Assembly (NCBI GenBank): GCA_964036295.1
Contig: OZ038472.1
Location: 14,924,885-14,988,884, forward strand
DNA length: 64,000 bases
Direction: 5' to 3'
Source of the DNA: Plumapathes pennacea
Lineage: Eukaryota > Cnidaria > Anthozoa > Antipatharia > Myriopathidae
Shown here: piece by piece, positions 48,701-62,300 of the stretch
Position numbering within the stretch: position 1 is the stretch's first letter
Layout: each line of letters opens with the position of its first letter
Notes under the pieces: generated by a model
What the model was told of the DNA's origin: nothing
Databases searched by the model: none
What the model saw: the letters and a program-made list of their open reading frames with translations, nothing else
Program-made: the position numbers and the translations under genes

Positions 48701-50288
48701 TTAGTATGCACTATCAGCCACTGCTTATCAGATAGCAGTCACTTTTAATTTCTGATCTAGCTATGGAAGTGTTGGTAAATATTGGAAGCATCAGTTTGAT
48801 GTTCTCAGCATTTGTTGCATTACTTGAAACTGTTAGTTAAAACTGTTACACAGATTAAACCAGCATGGATTACTGGATGCAGGACTACAAAACGTATCAA
48901 ACTATCATAAAGAACATCTGACCTGAGTGGCAATTCCAGCATGATCACAACCTGGGTTCCACAAGGCAGTTTTGCCAGTTTGACGATTCCTGTTCAGAAT
49001 GAGATGAGAACAAACATTGACTACACTCTGGAAACAACATATTTCATAATGTTATACAGAAAAAAAGAGAAATGTACAAACAAATGAATGCTATTTCAAG
49101 TGATACTGTACAACTACTCTCATGAGCATACCATCTCGTAATGCAGTCCTCTACACTCATCGTCAAAGCATGACCCAAATGAAGTGAGCCTGTCACGTTA
49201 GGCGGAGGAATGCACATCATGAATGTTCCATTAGGGTTGGGTTCCTGCAAGTTCTTGCGCTAGAATTTGGCAAACAAACTGTAAGTATAAAGAAAACATG
49301 TTGGCCTTACTGAAATAATGTAATATACAGCATTGAAGATTATTCAATAATTGAGAAATTACACTTCAGGAAAGTACTACAACATAATCGATACTCAAAC
49401 TGGGAGGTAAGCGGTTATTTCATTTCAACCCTTTCACTCCCAAGGGGGATCAATTTCAATTTTCTCCTTCAGTTTCTCACCAGAAAAATATCATAGAGTA
49501 AGGAGAACTCATCTTTTAATACCTTGATCAGATGATAACTGATTGAACAATCAATTCTCACTACTTCACTCATACATTTTACTCTTAAAAGGTTGGGAGA
49601 TTATGCATTTTCCCAAAAATGGTAACACTGATGTGTGTAATAATTTCCTGCAGTTATTTCACTTCAACCTTTCCACTCCCAAGAGTGATCAATATCAATT
49701 TTCTCCTTCAGTTTTTCACCTGTAATAATATCACATAGTAAGGAGAACTTGGCTTTTGATACCTTGCTCAGATGATAGCTGATTAAACTATCAATTCTCA
49801 CTACATCACTCATACATTTTCCTCTTAAAAGATTAGGAGAATCTGCATTTTGAGGTGTTGACTCACCCCATACTCTGGTTTGAAAAATTTCTGAAAGAAA
49901 AATGGACAAGAAAGAGTGAGTGGCAAGGCAGTGATCGAAGCAATTGGCCAGATCGACTTCCAAGTTGAACCAGATAAATCCAACTGTTTGCCTTGGGTGC
50001 CATTTGACCATGCACTTGGGCTTGACTTTGATTAAATGCAAATTTCCACTGAAGTCGATCCAACTATTTCATTGTTCGGGCACCCAAACTATGTCAAGCT
50101 ACTGTAAGTTAAGTCAAAGTCAATGCAAGGTGATTGCATCAGTTTAGGTCAATGCAAGATATATAGGTAATTGCACCAGCTTTTGTTTGGTCATTATTTT
50201 ATCACACTAACCTCTTTCTCCCACCAAGCGTACCATGCTGCTTCCACATAAGTTGGGCTGTAACTGTCAGGCATCTCACCGCTCACAT
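39214..50288 (-). CDS. VARS1: Valyl-tRNA synthetase, catalytic and C-terminal parts, 31 exons; 5' end beyond the array
   Basis: Exon ends, transcript order: 50288-50212, 49890-49867, 49259-49132, 48989-48923, 48677-48580, 48380-48299, 47897-47778, 47661-47553, 47404-47316, 46842-46752, 46597-46455, 46171-46068, 45809-45728, 45628-45552, 45416-45326, 45060-45035, 44433-44354, 44205-44135, 43336-43106, 42875-42804, 42718-42640, 42297-42170, 41925-41770, 41657-41616, 41303-41147, 41038-40927, 40787-40703, 40526-40439, 40282-40169, 40047-40012, 39282-39214. They give about 975 residues, the human length minus its N-terminus. The enzyme charges tRNA-Val and edits misacylated Thr. Motifs: [16 protein letters not shown] (HIGH), [17 protein letters not shown] (editing), [37 protein letters not shown] (KMSKS), [18 protein letters not shown], and a C-terminal Lys-rich coiled coil. 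The first visible exon needs an upstream exon. One phase break (41616/41303) is unresolved. Confidence 0.95.
39401..39960. repeat. Long (ATC)n microsatellite, about 560 bp, in the last-but-one VARS intron
   Basis: CAT/CAC/ATT trinucleotide variants throughout. A unique 35-bp segment (AAGTATGAGCCAATACCTCC...) appears at about 39380 and again at about 39647, so part of the array is a 267-bp duplication. Long open frames across it (poly-His, poly-Ile, poly-Met) are repeat artefacts. Confidence 0.9.
40540..40580. repeat. (AAAC)n microsatellite
   Basis: CAAA/AAAC run in a VARS intron directly upstream of exon 40526-40439 in transcript sense; a similar run lies at about 41549-41575. Confidence 0.8.
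40868..40980. repeat. 51-bp tandem duplication covering the 3' end and donor of a VARS exon
   Basis: The segment CACGTACCTTCAGGTTTAGC recurs at a 51-bp offset (40879 and 40930 regions). The unit contains the last coding bases of exon 41038-40927 plus its GTACGT donor, so a second intact donor lies downstream in the intron. Confidence 0.85.
42405..42507. repeat. Inverted repeat with 37-bp perfect arms in a VARS intron
   Basis: 42405-42441 and 42470-42506 are exact reverse complements around a 28-nt loop. The arm contains GGGCGCGCGAGGTAGC. A (CCG)n run of about 6-7 units follows at 42525-42545. Confidence 0.9.
43572..43775. mobile_element. TTAA-flanked miniature inverted-repeat element
   Basis: The left end GGCCAATTCACACTGGACGC and the reverse complement of the right end (GACCACTCCACACTGGACGC) match, continuing through GTCGCGACACGCCGTAACTG for about 40 bp. 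TTAA lies at both flanks (43568-43571 and 43776-43779). It sits in a VARS intron. Confidence 0.85.
44407..44990. repeat. 114-bp tandem repeat, 5 copies, carrying a VARS splice acceptor
   Basis: TGTAGAGCTTCCTCTTCAG-type starts fall at 44407, 44521, 44635, 44749 and 44863, with a partial sixth at 44977, exactly 114 bp apart. The first copy holds the first 27 bases of exon 44433-44354 with its acceptor; the others repeat acceptor plus exon start inside the intron. Confidence 0.95.
46752..46753 (-). other. GC-type splice donor in VARS
   Basis: Exon 46842-46752 is followed on the minus strand by GCAAGT instead of GT. Phase and protein ([13 protein letters not shown]) require this junction. GC-AG introns are a known minor class. 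Confidence 0.8.
46941..47080. mobile_element. Foldback element copy 1 in a VARS intron
   Basis: Left arm 46941-46979 (AAATTTCCACTGGTTTGCCG...) is matched by an inverted copy at about 47041-47079 with one mismatch. Inner left sequence differs from copy 2, and shared downstream sequence continues to about 47150. Confidence 0.8.
48045..48198. mobile_element. Foldback element copy 2 in a VARS intron, 69-bp perfect arms
   Basis: 48045-48113 and 48130-48198 are exact reverse complements with a 16-nt loop. The arm shares its outer 39 bp with copy 1, about 1.1 kb away. Sequence after the right arm to about 48270 is shared as well. Confidence 0.9.
48432..48518. mobile_element. Very short TTAA-ended inverted-repeat element
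   Basis: TTAACCCTTTGAATGCC at the left and GCATTCAAAGGCTTAA at the right are near-perfect inverted repeats around an 87-bp unit. Confidence 0.6.
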
Positions 50289-50307
50289 CTAAACACAAAA
50301 AAAAATA

Positions 50308-53300
50308 ATGAACCTCAGCCTGAGTTGGACTTGAAGACCAAAATATTTTGGTTTATAAACCCTAGGAGCCTGGGTCAAACCCTAACTAAGTCTGACTTTG
50401 ACCAGTGTTTTCTCCAAGAATAAAACATATTTTCAAAATCAAAAGGCTGATTCCTATCATTTACCATCTCAACTGCCTATTTCCAGTGTTTGAGTTGAAC
50501 TCGAGCACCAAAAAATTTTAGTTTATAAACCCTAGAAGCCTGGGTCAAACCCTAACTAAGTCTGACTTTGACCAGTGTTTCCTCCAAGAATAAAACATAT
50601 TTTCAAAATCAAAAAGGCTGATTCCTATCATTTACCATCTCAACTACCTATTTCGAGTATTTCAGTTGAACTCGAGGAGCAATAAATTTTAGTTTATAAA
50701 CCCTAGGAGCCTGGGTCAAACCCTAACTAAGTCTGACTTTGATTACTGTTTTCTCCAAGAATAAAACATATTTTCAAAATCAAAAGGCTGATTCCTATTA
50801 TTTACCATCTCAACTGCCTATTTCAAGTGTTTCAGTTGAACTAAAGGACCAAAAAATTTTGCTTTATATACCCTAAGAGCCTGGGTCAAACCCTAACTAA
50901 GTCTGAATTTGACCAATGTTTTCTCCAAGAATAAAACATATTTTCAAAATCTAAAGGCTAATTCCTATCATTTGCCATCTCAACTGCCTATTTCGAGTGT
51001 TTGAGTTGAACTCGAGGACCAAAAAATTTTACTTTATAAGCCCTAGGAGCCTGGGTCAAATCGTAACTAAGTCTGACTTTGACCAGTGTTTTCTCCAAGA
51101 TTAAGTTATGTTTTCAAAATCAAAAGGCAGATTCCTATTATTTAGCAGCTGAAGTGCCTATTTCAAGTGTTTAAGTTGAACTCAAGCACCAAAACATTTT
51201 GGTTTATAAACCCTAGGGGACTGCGTCAAACCCTGAGTCTGACTTTGACCAGTGTTTTCTCCAAGAATAAAACATATTTTCAAAATCAAAAGGCTGATTC
51301 CTATCATTTACCATCTCAACTGCCTATTCCAAGTGTTTGAGTTGAACTCAAGGGCCAAAATATTTTCCTTTATAAACCATAGGAGCCTGGGTCAAACCCT
51401 AACTAAGTCTGACTTTGACCAGTGTTTCCTCCAAGAAGAAAACATATTTTAAAAATCAAAAGGCTGATTCCTATCATTTACCATCTCAACTGCCTATTTC
51501 AAGTGTTTGAGTTGAACTCAAGGACCAAAAAATTTTCCTTTATAAACCCTAAGAGTCTGGGTCAAACCCTAACTAAGTCTGACTTTGATTACTGTTTTCT
51601 CCAAGAATAAAACATATTTTCAAAATCTAAAGCCTGATTCTTATCATTTACCATCTCAACTGCCTATTTCGAGTGTTTGAGTTGAACTCGAGGACCAAAA
51701 AATTTTAGTTTATAAACCCTAAGAGCCTGGGTCAAACCCTAACTAAGTCTGACTTTGACCAGTGTTTTCTCCAAGATTAAGATATGTTTTTAAAATCAAA
51801 AGGCTGATTCCTATCATTTACCATCTCAACTGCCTATTTCAAGTGTTTGAGTTGAACTTAAGGACCAAAAAATTTTGCTTTATAAACCCTAGGAGCCTGG
51901 GTCAAACCCTAACTAAGTCTGACTTTGATTACTGTTTTCACCTAGAATAAAACATATTTTCAAAATCTAATAGCTGATTCCTATCATTTGCCATCTGAAC
52001 TGCCTATTTCGAGTGTTTGAGTTGAACTCGAGGACCAAAAAATGTTAGTTTATAAACCCTAGGAGCCTGGGTCAAACCCTAACTAAGTCTGACTTTGACC
52101 AGTGTTTTCTCCAAGAATAAAGCATATTTTCAAAATCAAAAGGCTGATTCCTATTATTTACCATCTCAACTGCCTATTTCAAGTGTTTGAGTTGAACTTA
52201 AGGACCAAAAAATTTTACTTTATAAACCCTAGGAGAGTGGGTCAAACCCTAACTAAGTCTGACTTGGATTAGTGTTTTCTCCAAGAATAAAACATATTTT
52301 CAAAATCAAAAGGCTGATTCCTATCATTTACCATCTCAAACTGCCTATTTCGAGTGTTTGAGTTGAACTCGAGGACCAAAAAATTTTACTTTATAAGCCC
52401 TAGGAGCCTGGGTCAAATCTTAACTAAGTCTGACTTTGACCAGTGTTTTCTCCAAGATTAAGTTATGTTTTCAAAATCAAAAGGCACATTCCTATTGTTT
52501 AGCAGCTGAAGTGCCTATTTCAAGTGTTTAAGTTGAACTCAAGGACCAAAACATTTTGGTTTATAAACCCTAGGGGACTGCGTCAAACCCTGAGTCTGAC
52601 TTTGACCAGTGTTTTCTCCAAGAATAAAACATATTTTCAAAATCAAAAGGCTGGTTCCTATCATTTACCATCTCAACTGCCTATTCCAAGTGTTTGAGTT
52701 GAACTCAAGAACCAAAATATTTTCCTTTATAAACCATAAGAGCCTGGGTTAAACCCTAACTAAGTCTGACTTTGACCAGTGTTTCCTCCAAAAATAAAAC
52801 ATATTTTCAAAATCAAAAGGCTGATTCCTATCATTTACCATCTCAACTGCCTATTTCAAGTGTTTGAGTTGAACTCAAGGACCAAAAAATTTTGCTTTAT
52901 AAACCCTAGGAGACTGGGTCAAACCCTAACTAAGTCTGACTTTGATTACTGTTTTCTCCAAGAATAAAACATATTTTAAAAATCAAAAGGCTGATTCCTA
53001 TCATTTACCATCTCAACTGCCTATTTCGAGTGTTTGAGTTGAACTCGAGGACGAAAAAATTTTAGTTTATAAACCGTAAGAGCCTGGGTCAAACCCTAAC
53101 TAAGTCTGACTTTGACCAGTGTTTTCTCCAAGAAGAAAACATATTTTCAAAATCAAAACGCTGATTCCTATCATTTACCATCTCAACTGCCTATTTCAAG
53201 TGTTTCAGTTGACCTAAAGGACCAAAAAATTTTCCTTTATAAACCCTAAGAGCCTGGGTCACTAAAATAAAAAATTTTGCTTCATAAACCCTAGGAGCCT

Positions 53301-56300
53301 GGGTCAAACCCTAACTAAGTCTGACTTTGACCAGTGTTTTCTCCAAGAAGAAAACATATTTTCAAAATCTAAAGGCTGATTCTTATCATTTACCATCTCA
53401 ACTGCCTATTTTGAGTGTTTGAGTTGAACTTGAGGACCAAAATATTTTCGTTTATAAACCTAGGAGCCTGGGTCAAACCCTAACTAAGTCTGACTTTGAC
53501 CAGTGATTTCTCCAAGAATAAAACATATTTTCAGAATCAAAAGGCTGATTCCTATTATTTACCATCTCAACTGCTTATTTCAAGTGTTTGAGTTGAACTT
53601 GACGACCAAAAAATTTTGCTTTATAAACCCTAGGAGCCTGGGTCAAACCCTAACTAAGTCTGACTTAGATTACTGTTTTCTCCAAGAATAAAGCATATTT
53701 TCAAAATCAAAAGGCTGATTCCTATCATTCACCATCTCAACTGCCTATTTCGAGTGTTTGAGTTGAACTCGAGGACCAAAAAAATTTAGTTTATAAACCC
53801 TAAGAGCCTGGGTCAAACCCTAACTAAGTCTGACTTTGACCAGTGTTTTCTCCAAGAATAAAACATATTTTCAAAATCTAAAGGCTGATTCTTATCATTT
53901 ACCATCTCAACTGCCTATTTTGAGTGTTTGAGTTGAACTCGAGGACCAAAAAATTTAGTTTATAAACCCTAAGAGCCTGGGTCAAACCCTAACTAAGTCT
54001 GACTTTGACCAGTGTTTTCTCCAAGAAGAAGACATATTTTCAAAGTCTAAAGGCTGATTGTTATCATTTATCATCTCAACTGCCTATTTCAAGTGTTTGA
54101 GATGAAGTCGAGGACTAAAAAATTTTGCTTCATAAACCCTAGGAGCCTGGGTCAAACCCTGACTAAGTCTGACTTTGACCAGTGTTTCCTCCAAGAAGAA
54201 AACATATTTTCAAAATCTAAAGGCTGATTCTTATCATTTACCATCTCAACTGCCCATTTCGAGTGTTTGAGTTGAACTCGAGGACCAAAATATTTTCGTT
54301 TATAAACCTAAGAGCCTGGGTCAAACCCTAACTAAGTCTGACTTTGACCAGTGATTTCTCCAAGAATAAAACATATTTTCAAAATCAAAAGGCTGATTCC
54401 TATTATTTACCATCTCAACTGCTTATTTCAAGTCTTTGAGTTGAACTTGAGGACCAAAAAATTTTGCTTTATAAACCCTAGGAGCCTGGGTCAAACCCTA
54501 ACTAAGTCTGACTTTGATTACTGTTTTCTCCAAGAATAAAACATATTTTCAAAATCAAAAGGCTGATTCCTATCATTTACCATCTCAACTGCCTATTTCA
54601 AGTGTTTGAGTTGAACTCGAGGACCAAAAAATTTTACTTTATAAACCCTAGGAGCCTGGGTCAAACCCTAACTAAGTCTGACTTTGACCAGTGTTTTCTC
54701 CAAGAATAAAACATATTTTCAAAATCTAAAGGCTGATTCTTATCATTTACCATCTCAACTGCCTATTTCAAGTGTTTGAGTTGAACTCAAGGACCAAAAA
54801 ATTTTACTTTATAAACCCTAGGAGCCTGGGTCAAACCCTAACTAAAGTCCGACTTTGACCAGTGTTTTCTCCAAGAAAAAAACATATTTTCAAAATCAAA
54901 AGGCTGATTCCTATTATTTACCATCTCAACTGCTTATTTCAAGTGTTGGACTTGAACTAAACCACCAAAAAATTTTGCTTTATAAACCCTAGGAGCCTGG
55001 GTCAAACCCTAACTAAGTCTGACTTTGATTACTGTTTTCTCCAAGAATAAAACATATTTTCAAAATCAAAAGGCTGATTCCTATAATTTACCATCTCAAC
55101 TGCCTATTTTGAGTGTTTGAGTTGAACTCGAGGACTAAAAAATTTTAGTTTATAAATCCTAAGAGCCTGGGTCAAACCCTAACTAAGTCTAACTTTGACC
55201 AGTGTTTTCTCCAAGAAGAAAACATATTTTCAAAATCTAAAGCCTGATTCTTATCATTTACCATCTCAACTGCCTATTTCGAGTGTTTGAGTTGAACTCG
55301 AGGACCAAAAAATTTTAGTTTATAAACCCTAAGAGCCTGGGTCAAACCCTAACTAAGTCTGACTTTGACCAGTGTTTTCTCCAAGAATAAAACATATTTT
55401 CAAAATCTAAAGGCTGATTCTTATCATTTACCATCTCAACTGCCTATTTTGAGTATTTGAGTTGAACTCGAGGACCAAAAAATTTAGTTTATAAACCCTA
55501 AGAGCCTGGGTCAAACCCTAACTAAGTCTGACTTTGACCAGTGTTTTCTCCAAGAAGAAGACATATTTTCAAAGTCTAAAGGCTGATTGTTATCATTTAT
55601 CATCTCAACTGCCTATTTCAAGTGTTTGAGTTGAAGTCGAGGACTAGAAAATTTTGCTTCATAAACCCTAGGAGCCTGGGTCAAACCCTAACTAAGTCTG
55701 ACTTTGACCAGTGTTTCCTCCAAGAAGAAAACATATTTTCAAAATCTAAAGGCTGATTCTTATCATTTACCATCTCAACTGCCCATTTCGAGTGTTTGAG
55801 TTGAACTCGAGGACCAAAATATTTTCGTTTATAAACCTAAGAGCCTGGGTCAAACCCTAACTAAGTCTGACTTTGACCAGTGATTTCTCCAAGAATAAAA
55901 CATAATTTCAAAATCAAAAGGCTGATTCCTATTATTTACCATCTCAACTGCTTATTTCAAGTCTTTGAGTTGAACTTGAGGACCAAAAAATTTTGCTTTA
56001 TAAACCCTAGGAGCCTGGGTCAAACCCTAACTAAGTCTGACTTTGATTACTGTTTTCTCCAAGAATAAAACATATTTTCAAAATCAAAAGGCTGATTCCT
56101 ATCATTTACCATCTCAACTGCCTATTTCAAGTGTTTGAGTTGAACTCGAGGACCAAAAAATTTTGCTTTATAAACCCTAGGAGCCTGGGTCAAACCCTAA
56201 CTAAGTCTGACTTTGACCAGTGTTTTCTCCAAGAATAAAACATATTTTCAAAATCTAAAGGCTGATTCTTATCATTTACCATCTCAACTGCCTATTTCAA

Positions 56301-59300
56301 GTGTTTGAGTTGAACTCAAGGACCAAAAAATTTTACTTTATAAACCCTAGGAGCCTGGGTCAAACCCTAACTAAAGTCCGACTTTGACCAGTGTTTTCTC
56401 CAAGAAAAAAACATATTTTCAAAATCAAAAGGCTGATTCCTATTATTTACCATCTCAACTGCTTATTTCAAGTGTTGGACTTGAACTAAACCACCAAAAA
56501 ATTTTGCTTTATAAACCCTAGGAGCCTGGGTCAAACCCTAACTAAGTCTGACTTTGATTACTGTTTTCTCCAAGAATAAAACATATTTTCAAAATCAAAA
56601 GGCTGATTCCTATAATTTACCATCTCAACTGCCTATTTTGAGTGTTTGAGTTGAACTCGAGGACTAAAAAATTTTAGTTTATAAACCCTAAGAGCCTGGG
56701 TCAAACCCTAACTAAGTCTAACTTTGACCAGTGTTTTCTCCAAGAAGAAAACATATTTTCAAAATCTAAAGCCTGATTCTTATCATTTACCATCTCAACT
56801 GCCTATTTCGAGTGTTTGAGTTGAACTCGAGGACCAAAAAATTTTAGTTTATAAACCCTAAGAGCCTGGGTCAAACCCTAACTAAGTCTGACTTTGACCA
56901 GTGTTTTCTCCAAGATTAAGATATGTTTTTAAAATCAAAAGGCTGATTCCTATCATTTACCATCTCAACTGCCTATTTCAAGTGTTTGAGTTGAACTTGA
57001 GGACCAAAAAATTTTGCTTTATAGACCCTAGGAGCCTGGGTCAAACCCTAACTAAGTCTGACTTTGATTACTGTTTTCACCTAGAATAAAACATATTTTC
57101 AAAATCTAATAGCTGATTCCTATCATTTGCCATCTGATCTGCCTATTTCGAGTGTTTGAGTTGAACTCGAGGACCAAAAAATGTTAGTTTATAAACCCTA
57201 GGAGCCTGGGTCAAACCTAACTAAGTCTGACTTTGACCAGTGTTTTCTCCAAGAATAAAGCATATTTTCAAAATCAAAAGGCTGATTCCTATTATTTACC
57301 ATCTCAACTGCCTATTTCAAGTGTTTGAGTTGAACTTAAGGACCAAAAAATTTTACTTTATAAACCCTAGGAGAGTGGGTCAAACCCTAACTAAGTCTGA
57401 CTTGGATTAGTGTTTTCTCCAAGAATAAAACATATTTTCAAAATCAAAAGGCTGATTCCTATCATTTACCATCTCAAACTGCCTATTTCGAGTGTTTGAG
57501 TTGAACTCGAGGACCAAAAAATTTTACTTTATAAGCCCTAGGAGCCTGGGTCAAATCTTAACTAAGTCTGACTTTGACCAGTGTTTTCTCCAAGATTAAG
57601 TTATGTTTTCAAAATCAAAAGGCACATTCCTATTGTTTAGCAACTGAAGTGCCTATTTCAAGTGTTTAAGTTGAACTCAAGGACCAAAACATTTTGGTTT
57701 ATAAACCCTAGGGGACTGCGTCAAACCCTGAGTCTGACTTTGACCAGTGTTTTCTCCAAGAATAAAACATATTTTCAAAATCAAAAGGCTGGTTCCTATC
57801 ATTTACCATCTCAACTGCCTATTCCAAGTGTTTGAGTTGAACTCAAGAACCAAAATATTTTCCTTTATAAACCATAAGAGCCTGGGTTAAACCCTAACTA
57901 AGTCTGACTTTGACCAGTGTTTTCTCCAAAAATAAAACATATTATCAAAATCAAAAGGCTGATTCCTATCATTTACCATCTCAACTGCCTATTTCAAGTG
58001 TTTGAGTTGAACTCAAGGACCAAAAAATTTTGCTTTATAAACCCTAGGAGACTGGGTCAAACCCTAACTAAGTCTGACTTTGATTACTGTTTTCTCCAAG
58101 AATAAAACATATTTTAAAAATCAAAAGGCTGATTCCTATCATTTACCATCTCAACTGCCTATTTCGAGTGTTTGAGTTGAACTCGAGGACGAAAAAATTT
58201 TAGTTTATAAACCGTAAGAGCCTGGGTCAAACCCTAACTAAGTCTGACTTTGACCAGTGTTTTCTCCAAGAAGAAAACATATTTTCAAAATCAAAACGCT
58301 GATTCCTATCATTTACCATCTCAACTGCCTATTTCAAGTGTTTCAGTTGACCTAAAGGACCAAAAAATTTTCCTTTATAAACCCTAAGAGCCTGGGTCAC
58401 TAAAATAAAAAATTTTGCTTCATAAACCCTAGGAGCCTGGGTCAAACCCTAACTAAGTCTGACTTTGACCAGTGTTTTCTCCAAGAAGAAAACATATTTT
58501 CAAAATCTAAAGGCTGATTCTTATCATTTACCATCTCAACTGCCTATTTTGAGTGTTTGAGTTGAACTTGAGGACCAAAATATTTTCGTTTATAAACCTA
58601 GGAGCCTGGGTCAAACCCTAACTAAGTCTGACTTTGACCAGTGATTTCTCCAAGAATAAAACATATTTTCAGAATCAAAAGGCTGATTCCTATTATTTAC
58701 CATCTCAACTGCTTATTTCAAGTGTTTGAGTTGAACTTGAGGACCAAAAAATTTTGCTTTATAAACCCTAGGAGCCTGGGTCAAACCCTAACTAAGTCTA
58801 ACTTAGATTACTGTTTTCTCCAAGAATAAAGCATATTTTCAAAATCAAAAGGCTGATTCCTATCATTCACCATCTCAACTGCCTATTTCGAGTGTTTGAG
58901 TTGAACTCGAGGACCAAAAAAATTTAGTTTATAAACCCTAAGAGCCTGGGTCAAACCCTAACTAAGTCTGACTTTGACCAGTGTTTTCTCCAAGAATAAA
59001 ACATATTTTCAAAATCTAAAGGCTGATTCTTATCATTAACCTCAACTGCCTATTTTGAGTGTTTGAGTTGAACTCGAGGACCAAAAAATTTAGTTTATAA
59101 ACCCTAAGAGCCTGGGTCAAACCCTAACTAAGTCTGACTTTGACCAGTGTTTTCTCCAAGAAGAAGACATATTTTCAAAGTCTAAAGGCTGATTGTTATC
59201 ATTTATCATCTCAACTGCCTATTTCAAGTGTTTGAGTTGAAGTCGAGGACTAAAAAATTTTGCTTCATAAACCCTAGGAGCCTGGGTCAAACCCTAACTA

Positions 59301-62300
59301 AGTCTGACTTTGACCAGTGTTTCCTCCAAGAAGAAAACATATTTTCAAAATCTAAAGGCTGATTCTTATCATTTACCATCTCAACTGCCTATTTCGAGTG
59401 TTTGAGTTGAACTCGAGAAGAGCCTGGGTCAAACCCTAACTAAGTCTGACTTTGACCAGTGATTTCTCCAAGAATAAAACATATTTTCAAAATCAAAAGG
59501 CTGATTCCTATTATTTACCATCTCAACTGCTTATTTCAAGTGTTTGAGTTGAACTTGAGGACCAAAAAATTTTGCTTTATAAACCCTAGGAGCCTGGGTC
59601 AAACCCTAACTAAGTCTGACTTTGATTACTGTTTTCTCCAAGAATAAAACATATTTTCAAAATCAAAAGGCTGATTCCTATCATTTACCATCTCAACTGC
59701 CTATTTCAAGTGTTTGAGTTGAACTCGAGGACCAAAAAATTTTGCTTTATAAACCCTAGGAGCCTGGGTCAAACCCTAACTAAGTCTGACTTTGACCAGT
59801 GTTTTCTCCAAGAATAAAACATATTTTCAAAATCTAAAGGCTGATTCTTATCATTTACCATCTCAACTGCCTATTTCAAGTGTTTGAGTTGAACTCAAGG
59901 ACCAAAAAATTTTACTTTATAAACCCTAGGAGCCTGGGTCAAACCCTAACTAAAGTCCGACTTTGACCAGTGTTTTCTCCAAGAAAAAAACATATTTTCA
60001 AAATCAAAAGGCTAATTCCTATTATTTACCATCTCAACTGCTTATTTCAAGTGTTGGACTTGAACTAAACCACCAAAAAATTTTGCTTTATAAACCCTAG
60101 GAGCCTGAGTTAAACCCTAACTAAGTCTGATTTTGATTACTGTTTTCTCCAAGAATAAAACATATTTTCAAAATCAAAAGGCTGATTCCTATAATTTACC
60201 ATCTAAACTGCCTATTTTGAGTGTTTGAGTTGAACTCGAGGACTAAAAAATTTTAGTTTATAAATCCTAAGAGCCTGGGTCAAACCCTAACTAAGTCTGA
60301 CTTTGACCAGTGTTTTCTCCAAGAAGAAAACATATTTTCAAAATCTAAAGCCTGATTCTTATCATTTACCATCTGAACTGCCTATTTCGAGTGTTTGAGT
60401 TGAACTCGAGGACCAAAAAATTTTAGTTTATAAACCCTAAGAGCCTGGGTCAAACCCTAACTAAGTCTGACTTTGACCAGTGTTTTCTCCAAGAAGAAAA
60501 CATATTTTCAAAATATAAAGGCTGACTCATATCATTTACCATCTCAACTGACTATTTCGAGTGTTTGAGTTGAACTCGAGGACCAAAAAATTTTAGTTTA
60601 TAAACCCTAGGAGCCTGGGTCAAACCCTAACTAAGTCTGACTTTGATTACTGTTTTCTCCAAAAATAAAACATATTTTCAAAATCAAAAGGCTGATTCCT
60701 ATCATTTACCATCTCAACTGCCTATTTCAAGTGTTTGAGTTGAACTCGAGGACTAAAAAATTTTGCTTTATAAACCCTAGGAGCCTCGGTCAAACCCTAA
60801 CTAAGTCTGACTTTGACCAGTGTTTTCTCCAAGAATAAAACATATTTTCAAAATCTAAAGGCTGATTCTTATCATTTACCATCTCAACTGCCTATTTCGA
60901 GTGTTTGAGTTGAACTCGAGGACCAAAAAATTTTAGTTTATAAACCCTAAAGAGCCTGGGTCAAACCCTAACTAAGTCTGACTTTGACCAGTGTTCTCTC
61001 CAAGAAGAAGACATATTTTCAAAGTCTAAAGGCTGATTCTTATCATTTACCATCTCAACTGCCTATTTCAAGTGTTTGAGTTGAACTCGAGGACTAAAAA
61101 ATTTTGCTTCATAAACCCTAGGAGCCTGGGTCAAACCCTAACTAAGTCTGACTTTGACCAGTGTTTTCTCCAAGAAGAAAACATATTTTCAAAATCTAAA
61201 GGCTGATTCTTATCATTTACCATCTTAACTGCCTATTTCAAGTGTTTGAGTTGAACTCGAGGACCAAAAAATTTTAGTTTATAAACCCTAGGAACCTGGG
61301 TCAAACCCTAACTAAGTCTGACTTTGACCAGTGTTTTCTCCAAGAAGAAAACATATTTTCAAAATCTGAAGGCTGATTCTTATCATTTACCATCTCAACT
61401 GCCTATTTCAAGTGTTTGAGTTGAACTCGAGGACTAAAAAATTTTGCTTTATAAACCCTAGGAGCCTGGGTCAAACCCTAACTAAGTCTGACTTTGACCA
61501 GTGTTTTCTCCAAGAATAAAACATATTTTCAAAATATAAAGGCTGATTCTTATCATTTACCATCTCAACTGCCTATTTCGAGTGTTTGAGTTGAACTTGA
61601 GGACCAAAAAATTTTAGTTTATAAACCCTAAGAGCCTGGGTCAAACCCTAACTAAGTCTGACTTTGACCAGTGTTCTCTCCAAGAAGAAGACATATTTTC
61701 AAAGTCTAAAGGCTGATTCTTATCATTTACCATCTCAACTGCCTATTTCAAGTGTTTGAGTTGAACTCGAGGACTAAAAAATTTTGCTTCATAAACCCTA
61801 GGAGCCTGGGTCAAACCCTAACTAAGTCTGACTTTGACCAGTGTTTTCTCCAAGAAGAAAACATATTTTCAAAATCTAAAGGCTGATTCATATCATTTAC
61901 CATCTTAACTGCCTATTTCAAGTGTTTGAGTTGAACTCGAGGACCAAAATATTTTCGTTTATAAACCTAGGAGCCTGGGTCAAACCCTAACTAAGTCTGA
62001 CTTTGACCACTGATTTCTCCAAGAATAAAACATATTTTCAAAATCTAAAGGCTGATTCCTATTATTTACCATCTCAACTGCTTATTTAAATTGTTTGAGT
62101 TGAACTTGCGGACCAAAAAATTTTGCTTTATAAACCCTAGGAGCCTGGGTCAAACCCTAACTAAGTCTGACTTTGATTACTGTTTTCTCCAAGAATAAAA
62201 CATATTTTCAAAATCAAAACGCTGATTCCTATCATTTACCATCTCAACTGCCTATTTCAAGTGTTTGAGTTGAACTCGAGGACTAAAAAATTTTGCTTTA

